Assembly: GCF_003576645.1 (NCBI RefSeq)
Contig: NC_044923.1
Span: 7,281,417 to 7,345,416, forward strand
DNA length: 64,000 bases
Reading direction: 5' to 3'
Source: Ipomoea triloba
Taxonomy: Eukaryota > Streptophyta > Magnoliopsida > Solanales > Convolvulaceae
Below the pieces are notes generated by a model. The model was not told the DNA's origin. It saw only the letters and a program-made list of their open reading frames with translations, and ran no database searches. Position numbers and translations under genes: made by a program. Positions 24,101-35,394 of the stretch are shown here, piece after piece; the first letter of the stretch is position 1, and each line of letters begins with the position of its first letter.

Positions 24101-25662
24101 AATATTTTTACCAAAATTCATTACGATTACCAAGTATTTGATTCTCATTTCAATTCTGATTACCTTATGCGAACCGAACACACTCTTCATCCTCTCATTT
24201 GATGTGCATGGTTATTCGCTAACCGATAAACATAGCATAATTATAATAACATGATTTAAAACATATATGTGGGTATTTGGTTTTAATAGATATTTTAATA
24301 TGATATAACATTATTAGAGATTTTATATAACTTTGAGAAAGTAAGGAAAAGTGATTTTCATAAATATTATATTATAAAAAATAACTAAAAATAAAGTTTG
24401 GAAATCTATAATTTCGTATGATGACTTAACATTCTCTTGAATCAAACAAGAAAATGTGTTAATATAATATTCGAATTTCTGAAATGAAAGTAGCTGTTGA
24501 GTATATGTCATTTTCAAATTGGGGAAATTCTTGGTTCGGATGAGGATAAACATGTAAGAGCTTTCAAAGAGAGGAAGCAGTTAGTAAAACGCAATGGAAA
24601 TTATGGAATGTTCACAAAGATTATCGGACTGCTACAATCCATGCACATCTCAAACACGTAACATGAATATTAATATTAATTTCATATGAACCAATAATAT
24701 ATAAACACACCCACATTTTCCTTCATACCTTCGCCGCCTTCTTCATCATCTTGTTCTATCCTTCATGGATGTTCGGTAGCTGTCCGGGCCTCCTAAAAAA
24801 ATCTTTCCGACCAATCAATCTATACTACTATTAACATTAAATCATACTTTTAACTTTCCATCCGGCGGTTGAGGGTAGTTTGAATGTAGTATCTGTTTAT
24901 AGTTACTTTCTCAACCTAAATACAAAGAGTCAACAGTTGCCTCCATTGAGGCTCGAACCCACTCCCATCTATAGTTTAACTCATATTTTAATTGATCATT
25001 GATAATTTAATAAGTCTAAACTAAATAAATTGATTTTTTTTTAATGTTTTGGGCTTTGCCGGCCAAGATTTTATTAGTTGGTACAATCCAATTAAGCTCA
25101 TATTTTAATCGGACCATCTAAATCCAATTTAAATAATAATTAGACAAATAGTTGACCAACCCGCTTATCTGACACTACTCAAACAGAAATAGTGAGAATT
25201 GAGAGAGTTAAAAATATGAAAAATGCTATTGAGTAAATTTTTTTGTCAAAATGTGACATATGTTTTTTATTTTATTAAAGAAGATGAGGTCACCCGCCAA
25301 AACATTAAGAACTAGCTCCTATAATAATTTTACTAGACGTAGTCCGCCTAAAAGGGAGTCATATTTTCTTTGATTGAAATGAATATTTTTTTATTTTATT
25401 TTCTATTAATAGTTAAATATAAAAAAAAATAAAAAAGAAACGACTTTTGAATGTAATTTTTTGAATTTTCAAAGAGAACCTAAACTAACTCGTTTAATTT
25501 TATTTTTCTAAAAATACCATTCTTCAATTCTCATACTATTCACTTTTGAAAAAATGGAAATTGAGTCACAGTTGTCAAATGGGCCAAAAGTTGCCTATCA
25601 GAAAGCCCACAATACGAGTACCATGTGTTAGCAATTATTATATTGCGTACCAAAAGTTCACT
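21140..25662. other. Long intergenic region, no gene seen
   Basis: AT-rich DNA without a supportable gene. Recognisable pieces: a cluster of ACATAATATGTTAAC words (22,190-22,400); a hAT-like fragment with GAACCGAACGAATG and TTCATGTTCGTTTG words (22,436-22,600); a probable TIR element with GTGTATTTGGTTGGG and GCGAACCGAACACACTC ends (23,640-24,185); and a SINE copy (24,873-24,970). Confidence 0.5.
24873..24970 (-). mobile_element. tRNA-derived SINE, partial
   Basis: On the minus strand it contains GGGTTCGAGCCTC (B box), then a body with GTTGAGAAAGTAAC and AACAGATACTACATTC, matching the copy at 9965-10,140. The tRNA-like 5' end is missing or diverged. Confidence 0.55.
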
Positions 25663-25672
25663 ATATAAAGGC
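25663..25672 (+). repeat. Left target-site duplication of the large MULE
   Basis: ATATAAAGGC, repeated exactly at 42,443-42,452 on the far side of the element. A 9-10 bp duplication is diagnostic for Mutator-type insertion. The same bases overlap CTATATAAA (25,661-25,669), the left target duplication of an older element that resumes at 42,450. Confidence 0.85.
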
Positions 25673-25740
25673 GCAAATTATGCCGTGGACCCAGGTGCAC
25701 CTTGCAAGGTGCACCTGGGTCAAAAACGACGTCGTTTTAT
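25673..25740 (+). repeat. Left terminal inverted repeat of the MULE
   Basis: GCAAATTATGCCGTGG leads into a 34-bp perfect palindrome (25,688-25,721), then the palindrome AAAACGACGTCGTTTT (25,723-25,738). The end can therefore fold as two hairpins on its own, independently of pairing with the other end. Confidence 0.85.
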
Positions 25741-25824
25741 GCCTTTTTTTTTTAAAAATAAAATTTGTTAATTAACGCCGTTAACGGAGGTTGGGAGCAG
25801 TAGGCAGGCGGTTGTCCGGTTCAT

Positions 25825-26125
25825 CATCGCAGTTCTCCAGTCATTCACCATCATCGCAAAACAATTCATCATCGCCGCAATTCTCGCAAAACAATTCATC
25901 GCCTTGTTTGATTCATCATCGCAGTTCTCCAAACAATTCATCGCCTTGTTTGATTCATCATCGCAGTTCTCCAGTCATTCACCATCATCGCAAGATTCAT
26001 CATCGCAGTTCTCCAGTCATTCACCATCATCGCAAAACAATTCTTCACTCATTCATCATCGCAATTCTCGTTGGATTCATCATCGATTCAACATCGCGAA
26101 ATTCTTTCGATTCACCATCGTAATT
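25825..26125 (+). repeat. CATCATCGCA repeats in the leader of the transposase gene
   Basis: Repeated phrases ATTCATCATCGCAGTTCTCC, AGTCATTCACCATCATCGCA and AAACAATTCATCGCC fill about 300 bp just upstream of the transposase start. Three forward frames stay open because of the repeat; none looks like a protein. It is most likely a transcribed leader or promoter-proximal array. Confidence 0.6.
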
Positions 26126-26146
26126 CTTCTTTGCAATTCTTCTTCA

Positions 26147-29100
26147 ATGATGGCAGAGGTAGTAGATCAACTAAGTTTACACGTTGATGGCTCATCTTCG
26201 ATTGCAGGTTTTAAGTTTGGATTCATGTTTGATGAATTGTATAGATTTATGTTTGTTTTTTTCGAATTTAGGATTTGTGGTTAGATTGATTGTGTAACCA
26301 TGTATTTGAGTTTTAGATTCACACTTATACAACTCTACATTCACAGTTACATAGTGATAGATTCACACATTATGAACACTACATTCACACTGTTTCCTGA
26401 TACTCTGTTTTATTTTTTATATTTGCAGTGATGACAGAGGCAGTAGATCAACTAAGTTTACACGTTGATGGCTCATCTTCGATTGCAGGTTTTAAGTTTG
26501 GATTCATGTTTGATGAATTGTATAGATTTATGTTTGTTTTTTTCAAATTTAGGATTTATGGTTAGATTGATTGTGTAACCATGTATTTGAGTTTTAGATT
26601 CACACTTATACAACTATACATTCACATATACATAGTTGTAGATTCACACATTTAGAACTATAGATTCACACTATTTCCTGATACTCTGTTTTATTTTTTT
26701 ATATTTGTAGTGAATGCAGATTTAGTTGTTGTCTCAACAAGCAATGATCAAGGCTGTATAAATGTTGAGGATTCTACTTCAATTCCAGGTTTTTTTTTAA
26801 TTGTTTTTAGAGTAAAATTAGTGATTCATATTGATTTACGATTTATGTGTAGTTGTGTGTAATAGTGTTTGATGTGTGAATATAGAGTATAGGACTTGTG
26901 AATATATAGTTTTGAATGTGTGAATGCATAACAGTGTTGATATAATTGCTAAACATATTGCCCCTGAAATGTGTGAATGTAGAGGTTTCAAAATGTGAAT
27001 ACACAGTATATGGTATGTGAATCTAGTGTATTGAATGTGTGAATGTAGAGAAGATAGTAATCCTATTACTGAACAATTATCACTGGAATGTATGAATCTG
27101 TTGTTTTCTAACTGTGAATATCTAGTATAGCTTATGTGAATATATAGTGTGGCATTACCCGCCCCCCCTCTACATAGAGAATATATTTCCATTAGATTGC
27201 TTTTTATTTGTTTTCTTTGGTATGCTTTTCCATACTTGAGGTTATATTTCATATGTGCAGTTGATCAAGATTTGGTGGGTATTGTAGTAAGTAATGGTGA
27301 TGAAGCGTATGAGTTGTATAACGATTATGCATTTAGAGTTGGTTTTAGTGTGAGGAAGGGTAAGCAACGCTACCAAGGGTCTACTAAAAATGTTAAGATG
27401 AAGACATTTTTGTGCTCTAAGGTTGGTAGTAAGTCCAAGAAAAACAGTGGTGTTAAGGCGTATTCAAAGATTGATTTAAGGACGGGGTGTGGCGCATATA
27501 TTCAGTTCGATGTAGATGGTAATGGGGTGTGGACAGTAACAAAACACGAGAAAGCTCATAACCACAAGCTAAGCACTAAAGACAAGAGTCACCTACTTCG
27601 TTCGCACAGAAGAGTGGGAAATAATCAACTTTCATACTTAAGAGACTTAAAGAAGAGTGGGGTTGCCTTGGCGGATGGATAAGGTTTTTGAAACATCAGT
27701 CAGGAGGGTCTCCACTCATTGGGTTTACCAATCGAGATGCTTACAATTCATTGGCATCTGATTCTTTGAAGAGCTTGGATGGAACTGATTCGAATTCGTT
27801 GATTGAAATATTCAGGAGGAGGCAGTGTAATGAGCCTGACTTCTTTTTTGACTTTGAAGTTGATGATGATGCAAGATTAACTAGCTTTTTTTGGAGGGAC
27901 AGGCAAATGAGACGAGACTATGCGTTGTTTGGAGACTTGTTAGTGCATGATACAACATATCGCACTAACAAGTACGACATGATATGTGGTCCATTTGTAG
28001 GGATGAACCACCATTGTATGAATATTATGTTTGGGTGTGGTTTTTTGATGAACGAAAGGATAGAGTCATTTGTATGGTTGTTTAGAGCATTTCTTAGATC
28101 TATGGGTGGCAAATGTCCACAAACCATTATGACTGATCAATGCGCAGCCATGGCTGCTGCCATCTTTCAAGTGTTTACAACATCACGGCATCGTCTTTGC
28201 ATATGGCATATCGGTGAGAACTCGAAGAAGCACATCAAGACACTTAGGAACAATAAGAATTTCATGGATCTATTTAATTGTTTGTTGAAGTACACAGACA
28301 CCGAAGCTGAGTTTGAGTTGTATTGGTCAAGGTATGTTATTGTATTTTACTCATTCACTTTTGAGTTTGAATTTTCAATACTATTTTTGTAAAATAATGA
28401 CTTATTGATTTGTGAATATACAGTATAGAAGCTGTGAATCTAGAGTACTAAATGTGTGACTGTAGAACATATAGTAATATAATTACTGAACAAGTATCAC
28501 TGAAATGTGTGAATGTGTACGTTTGAAACTGTGAATGTATAGTATAGGGTTTGTGAATGTAGAGTTATGAATGTGTGAATGTTTATCAGACTTGAGTTCA
28601 GAGATCTTAAAAACTGTGAATGTAGAGGAGTGTATTTGTGAATATAGAGTTATCAAATTGTGAATATAGTTTCTAAAATTGTGTATATTTTTTCCTTTTG
28701 TGATCTTATGATTTTCAGGATGGTGATTGACTATAAGTGTCATAAGAATCCGTGGTTAGAAAAATTGTACGATTGTAGGGAAAAATGGTGCCCGGCATTT
28801 AACAAGGATTACTTTTCTGGTGGCATTTTATCCTCACAAAGGAGTGAGACCACAAACCATTCAATTTCTAGGAAGCTAACAAAGACAGCAGGGCTTTGTG
28901 ATTTCTACTCATCGTTTGTGAGCGTTGTTTCTGAATGGAGAAGTAAGGAAAATGGTGAGGATTTTCGGTGAGCTCAAGGCATGCCCAATATGATGATGGA
29001 TGATGTGAAACTTCTTTCACATGCTAGAGAGGTATATACCATTGAAATATATTATATGTTTGAGGAACAATTCTTGAAAGGTGCTGCTTGTCATCAAGAT

Positions 29101-29802
29101 AGTGTTTTCGATGATGGCTGTCATTTGAAGTATCATGTTTGGCGTCCTGATAAAGATATTATAAGGCATGAAGTAAGTTTTAAGCCTACCAATTTGGATA
29201 TTTCTTGCAGTTGTAAGTTGTTTTCTGAATTAGGAATTTTGTGCTGCCATTGTTTACGCATTATGAATGTGCATTGCATTTGTTCTATTCCCGATAAATA
29301 CATTCTGAAAAGGTGGACAAAGAAAGTTGCTGAAGGCAAGGCTGTTGATATGGGTTCTTTGTCTTCTAATGTTGGTGTTGCTCCTTCAATTTGGGTTGTT
29401 GAGATGACCAGGAAGTTTCAAAGACTAATTGTTTCTTGTCAAGACAACAGTGCAGCTAGACAGCGTTGTGAAGAAGCTTTTCAAAGTGCAAAGAAAAGTG
29501 TTGAAACCGAGGTTGGTTATGTTCATATTGAAGAGTCTGATGTCCCATCATCAAGTGGTATTGTACAAGATCCATCAAGCCGGAGATTGAAAGGTGAGCG
29601 TAATAAGAGGCGAAGTAGTATTATTGAAAAGAAGTCTGCTGTAGCTAGGGGGCGAAAGAGTTCTGCAAACAAGGTTGCTTCAATTACAAAGGGTGTTGTT
29701 CAATCTATTTTTTCGGGAAGTTTATCTGAGATTGCTGGGGATGGATATCTTGTACATCCAAGTTCTGGGAGTTCTGAATTAGTTCATGTTAATAAGAGAT
29801 GA
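26147..29802 (+). pseudogene. FAR1/FHY3-related MULE transposase (disrupted)
   Basis: Five exons: 26,147-26,207; 26,429-26,488; 26,711-26,788; 27,261-28,331; 28,719-29,802. The first four junctions are phase 1, and the last intron joins AG to G in YWSR-MVID. Domains in order: a FAR1-type DNA-binding zinc region (about 27,300-27,620; YNDYAFRVGFSVRKGKQRYQ, HNHKLS); a MULE transposase core with acidic residues in DTTYRTNKY and MTDQCAAM; a SWIM finger (CSCKLFSELGILCCHCL); and a basic tail. Two lesions interrupt it: a one-base loss at about 27,680 (GGATAAGG where GGAATAAGG would restore the frame) and an in-frame TGA at about 28,972 between EDFR and AQGMPN, where relatives often have Cys. Exons 1 and 2 are near-identical tandem copies. 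The protein would act in the nucleus on the element ends; host FAR1-like regulators are a less likely reading because it sits inside the TIRs. Confidence 0.85.
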
Positions 29803-30445
29803 CAATATATTTTTTGTATTTGTGATCATTTAGTTATAAAATTTCTTTGGAGTTATTAATTAGTACATTTCAGTGATGCTTGTGGAGTGTTGAAATTGTG
29901 AATTTAGAGTTATTAAGTTGTGAATGTTTAGTTTTAAAACTGAAATGTAGAACAGATAGTAATATAATCACTGAAATGTGTGAATGTGTAGTTTTCAATG
30001 TGTGAATATAGTGTATAGAATATGTGAATATATGGAAACGGAAGTGTGAATATGAGCACTTTTCAGACTGTGAATATAGAGTATTGAAATTGAAGTTGTG
30101 AATATATGTGTGAATCTAAAAGATAGTGAAATGTATGAATGAGGACTTTTCAGACTGTGAATATAGAGTATTGATGTGAGTGTGAATGTAGAACAGATAG
30201 TAATATAATTATTGAAATTGTGATTTGGATTTATTAAGTTGTGAATTTGGTTAACAGAGTTAAGATTATTATGGTCAATGGTCAATTTTATAGTTAGAAG
30301 TGTGAATGTGGTGTTTTGAAATTATGAATATAAAGCTATGGGGGTGTGAATATGTAACAAAATTAAAACTGTGAAAAAAGGATTACAACATAGTTCTACA
30401 GGAATTCAAGGAACTATTGTATATTCACATTTGAGTACAAGCTGT
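29803..30445. repeat. TGTGAAT array between the convergent MULE genes
   Basis: About 500 bp of degenerate TGTGAATATAGAGT and TGTGAATGTAGAACAGATAG repeats lie between the transposase stop and the 3' end of the protease copy. No reading frame here is credible. The same block recurs at 34,628-35,394, after the N gap. Confidence 0.75.
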
Positions 30446-33400
30446 TCATTTCTTGTTGTACAAGAGTTTGGTTTTCTTGATCACAATGTTTTTCAATATG
30501 TTGGCACGCCACCTTATGATTGTTGCGGCGTACCTGGCCTCAATCCAATTAAGAAGTTTCCTACAAATATACAAGATCAAATAAATACTTTATTGCAATG
30601 CTAGCAAAAAAAAAAAAGAAGAAATTATTCAAAGCTAGTATTTGTACTTACATTTAAGTTTGCTTTCTTTTGAATCCCGGGTTCCATTTATTCAATGTCC
30701 CTTTATATGTTTCCATATGCCTCATTACAAATAGTCCGCAATCAATATAATTTTCGATTCTTTCCAACTCATGTCCACAACCTCTATGGTTAGCTCATCC
30801 ACCTTCCAGAATAGGGCAGATGACCCCAGTGCTAGGTATTCTTTTAAAGCTGTAACCTGGACATAAATATTTAAGTCTACCACTGTTACACATTCACACA
30901 TTCATAACAGTATATTCACAGATTATCTATCTACATTCACAGATTGAAAATACCAGATTCACACATTTCAGTGTTAGATTTTCAGTGATTATATTACATC
31001 TGCTATACATTCACACTTTGATAACTCTATATTCACACTTTATATACTATATATTCACGGTTTGAAAAGTACACATTCACATACATGTAGCAACTGAAAA
31101 GGAGCTCAAGTTGGTGATCAACTTACCAAGAGGTTGGGCAATCTCCATACTTGTCCTTCATGGTAACACCACGGACTAAGGACTTGTTGTCAATTATTTC
31201 AAGTTTTGAGGCTTTAACATTGATGCAAATGAGAAAATAGTGCCCGTGACGAAGCACTGGAAAGAATATCTAAGTTCAAAAAAGGAAAATAAAAACAGTG
31301 TCATTAATGTCTTAATGTGACTAGATAAAACTGAGTGTTGTTGATAAACTCACCAGGTCCGCATCATTTATGTCCAAATTTTGTAGGCGCTCAATTTCAT
31401 ATGTCATCCGTTCATAGAAGTTTTGTTTCTTTTTTCCATCGGGAGACATTTCATCCATTCGTGGGTGGGATCTAGTTGTAACTAAGATAAAAAAAAAAAA
31501 AAAAAAACAAAGTTCTCAATGTGAATATAATGTATAAAGTTGTGAATATATAGACATGGATGTGTGAATCTATAACAGATACTGATATCTATTATATAGA
31601 TTGTGAATATATAGTATTGAAGGTGTGAATATCATGAATGTGTGAATCTATAACAGATACTACTGTAATTATTGAAATATGTGAACAAGTATCACTGAAA
31701 TGTGAATATGAACTTTCAAACTGTGAATATAATGGAATTGTGAATCACGGACTTACGTAGGCAATTGTGCTGAAAAACACCCTCTTCGGTTGCCCGGGTG
31801 CACGCTCTTTGTCAAGCATTGAGAGCCTCAATGCCCATACATCTAAGAAGATATTTTCAACTTGGCCAACACTGAGCGAGATGAAGTGATCCCTAGTGAT
31901 CTCAATGTCACCAAAGCTGAAAAGTAATTCACTACAAAAGGCACAAAAAAGAATTAAAATTAAAAAAAAATAGAAAATTTACCCAATTCACATTAATGTA
32001 AGTAATTAATAAATATTTAGATGGAACATACTCTTTAGGATGTTCACAGAAACTTACAAATGCATAGTTCGAGAGGAGTTTATCTGGGACAGTGGCATTT
32101 TTGATTTTCATCCCATGTTGTTCCAAAATGGAGACCGTAGGTTTAGGGGGATGTTCTTGAACTTTCGTTGAGGCCTCTTTTAGTAATGACATCCTCACAT
32201 CAGATTCACTCTCCGCTAATGCACTGTGTTCACATAATAGAAGTATTTAGTCAACAAAAAACAGAAGCTTATGTTTACCAAATATAGAGCCATATATTCA
32301 CACCTTGTTATCTCTATGTTCACAGTCTGTGAGGTCTATATTCACAATTTAGAATTTTGGAGGTTTAGCCTAAAGGTGTTTAGTTTTAGGTGAATGCTTT
32401 CTTCACAACTTTAGATCCCTATGTTCACAAATTGTTATTGTATATTCACCATCTGTTATATATATATTCACAATTTGTTAACTGATTCCCTTTGTTTTAC
32501 AGATTCACAGCTTTAATGTTGTATATTCACAGTTTATATATTCCATATTCACAGTTCTTAAACACCATATTCACACATCTTAGGACTTCAGATTCACTAT
32601 AAGTAGGTCACCTCTGTCACAGATTCACAGCTTCATAATTTTATATTCATATATTGCATACTAAACATTCACATTTTTTGTAGTCCACATTCATAACATT
32701 TTAGGGCTTCATTGCTAACTTTACAGCCATTCTATAGATTGACAAAAACATAGTACTAAGATCATTCTTTGTAGTCTAAGTTCTAGAGTCTGCTAAGTAA
32801 AAGTATTCCATTACCTATCAAATTCATCAACAGGGGAATCAGCCCTTTGAAAAGGAACTCTAGTCACACCAGGGGTTGAAAAAGTTGCATCTTTTGTGGC
32901 TTCCCCTGCAATTCTATCCACCAGGGCATCAATCCCCGGTTCCCCCGCAGCATCCTCTGTCTCTTGCTCTTTCTCCTTCTCTTTCTCCTTTCTTGTTGCT
33001 GCTCCTTGTCCTTCTGTTGCTGCTGTGCTGGTGGTGGTGTTGGAGTCAGCCCCAAATCACTCCCTTGCTGCTGTGCTGGTTGGTGGTGGTCAGCCCTAAA
33101 TCCCCCTCCTGTTGCTGTGCTGCTGGTGGTGATGGACTCAGCCCCAAATCAAAGGTCGGAGCATCTATTTGGTCCGATGGCTGTGTTGCTTGAGATAGCC
33201 CCAAGTCAAAAGAAGGGCATTAGGGTCCATTTGTTTCCTTGTCTTTTCAAAGGCTTCGACAAGGGCATCCACAGCCGTAGTGAAGCTTTCACTACCAAAG
33301 AAGATGTCGTCCAGCTGGGAGGATGTTGGGGTTGCAGTGGCTTCTATGGTGCTGGCAACATTTAGCATGTTAGATAAGCCCGAAAATGTCTTCCTCATCA

Positions 33401-33736
33401 CATTTACGGGTGCTCCTTGCTTTCCAATTTCAGCCATAGCCTCACCAAACTCTCCTACTGTCGAAGCCAACTTTTGTAGGATCCCTGCCACCTTATCTAC
33501 GCTTGATGATGGGATATTCAATGCAGCAACAGGAGGTTGATCATTCTGCCTGGAGGTGGCAGCAGCAATATCAGTAGGTTTTGATATTCTAGGGAGCACT
33601 GTCCCCCTTCCAAATGACCCTGCTTTGTTTTCTTCTTAACCCTTTTTCTAGCAAGTTCAGCACTCCACCCAACAATGGTTGGGTATGTTCTATTCACTCT
33701 CATCCCCTTGAACTGTACTCGGTCAAAGTACACAAG
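30446..33736 (-). pseudogene. ULP1-like protease, partial and frameshifted copy
   Basis: This repeats exons 2-8 of the minus-strand gene at 35,395-41,312 but lacks exon 1, and carries many one- or few-base deletions relative to it. Examples: ACCTGGCCTC against ACCTGGTCCTC, AAGTTTCCTAC against AAGTCTTCCTAC, and CTCTTTTAG against CTCTTTCTAG. The reading frame breaks repeatedly. One position is better preserved here: CAA instead of the TAA stop found in exon 2 of the other copy. The copy ends at a run of 25 Ns. Error-rich contig end or second haplotype is more likely than a true gene duplication. Confidence 0.7.
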
Positions 33737-33769
33737 CTGCACAAGACAGGAGTTAGAATTGAAGGTTAT

Positions 33770-34602
33770 TCACAGTTTGAAAAGCCATATTCACACATTC
33801 ATGTCCATATATTCACAGACTCAGTACAGTATATTCACATATTCAATACACTATTACTATCTGTTATAGATTCACACATTCATATATATTCACATTCAAT
33901 ACATTATATTCACAGTTTGAAAGGTTCATATTCACACATTTCAGTGATACTTGTTCACATATTTCAACAATTACAGTAGTATCTGTTCTAGATTCACACA
34001 TTCATGTCCATATATTCACACCTTCAATACTATATTCACAACTGACAAGTATATATTCATAGATATCAGTAATTATATTACATCTGTTATAGATTCACAC
34101 ATTCATATATATTCACAATTCAATACATTATATTCACAGTTTGAAAGGTTCATATTCACACATTTCAGTGATACTTGTTCACATATTTCAACAATTACAG
34201 TAGTATCTGTTCTTCATGTCCATATATTCACACATTCAATACTATATATTCACAAACTGACAAGTATATATTCATAGATATCAGTATTATATTACTATCT
34301 GTTATAGATTCACACATTCATGTCCATATATTCACACTTCAATACATTATATTCACAGTTTGAAAGGTTCATATTCACACATTTCAGTGATACTTGTTCA
34401 CATATTTCAACAATTACAGTAGTATCTGTTCTAGATTCACACATTCATGTCCATATATTCACACCTTCAATACTATATATTCACAAACTGACAAGTATAT
34501 ATTCATAGATATCAGTAATTATATTACTATCTGTTATAGATTCACACATTCATGTCCATATATTCACAGCTTCAATAATTATATTCACAACAAATAAGTC
34601 AT
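33770..34602 (-). repeat. ATTCACA minisatellite, first copy
   Basis: Tandem units of about 219-233 bp built from ATTCACACATTCATGTCC, ATATTCACA, TTTCAGTGATACTTGTTCAC and ACAGTAGTATCTGTTCTAG. It corresponds to the first intron of the protease gene and stops at the N gap. It is shorter than the homologous array at 38,880-40,330. Confidence 0.75.
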
Positions 34603-34627
34603 NNNNNNNNNNNNNNNNNNNNNNNNN
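34603..34627. other. Assembly gap of 25 Ns
   Basis: A run of exactly 25 N. The sequence just before it matches the region ending near 40,340, and the sequence just after it matches the region starting near 29,943. The two flanks therefore overlap in content. Confidence 0.98.
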
Positions 34628-35394
34628 AAATGTAGAACAGATAGTAATATAATCACCGAAAAATGTGTGAATGCGTAGTTTTCAATGTGTGAATATAGTG
34701 TATAGAATATGTGAATATATAGAAACGAAAGTGTGAATGTTGAACAGATAGTAATATAATTACTGAACAAGTGTCACTGAAATGTGTGAATATATGACTT
34801 TTCAAACTGTGAATATAGAGAATTGAAGTTGTGAATATAGAGACACGAGTGTGTGAATCTAAACCAGATAGTAATATAATTTCTGAAATGTATGAATGAG
34901 GACTTTTCAGACTGTGAATATAGAGTATTGAGGCTGTGAATATAAACACATGAACGTGTGAATGTAGAACAAATAGTAATATAATTATTGAAATTGTGAA
35001 TTTGGATTTATTAAGTTGTGAATTTGGTTAACAGAGTTAATATTATTATGGTCAATGGTCAATTTTATAGTTAGAGAAGTGTGAATGTGGTGTTTTGAAA
35101 TTATGAATATAAAGCTATGGGGGTGTGAATATGTAACAGAAATTATGAATATAAAGCTATGGGGGTGTGAATATGTAACAAAATTAAAACTTGTAAAGCT
35201 ATGGGGGTGTGAATATGTAACAAAATTAAAACTTGTAGAGCTATGGGGGTGTGAATATGTAACAAAATTAAAACTTGTAGAAAAATGGGGGTGTGAATAT
35301 GTAACAAAATTAAAACTTGTAGAAAAATGGATTACAACATAGTTCTACAGGAATTCAAGGAACTATTGTATATTCACATTTGAGTACAAGCTGT
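34628..35394. repeat. TGTGAAT array, second copy, with five short tandem units
   Basis: Begins with AAATGTAGAACAGATAGTAA as at 29,943. It includes tandem copies of about 40-60 bp containing GGGGGTGTGAATATGTAACA (35,085-35,330), which are single at the homologous site near 30,340. Confidence 0.7.

Noticed and set aside
25791..26284. Plus-strand Ser/His/Asn-rich frames upstream of the transposase
   Set aside because: They come from the CATCATCGCA repeats and change frame freely; the transposase coding frame starts at 26,147.
27149..27260. Upstream extension of the large transposase exon (ALPAPPLHREYIS...)
   Set aside because: The sequence before 27,261 is intron. A good acceptor (TGTGCAG) and the phase-1 junction series place the exon start there.
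33614..34597. Several forward open frames of 60-120 codons (also 38,665-40,374) rich in Tyr, Ile, His and Ser
   Set aside because: They are translations of the ATTCACA minisatellite; the frames repeat every 233 bp and have no family resemblance.
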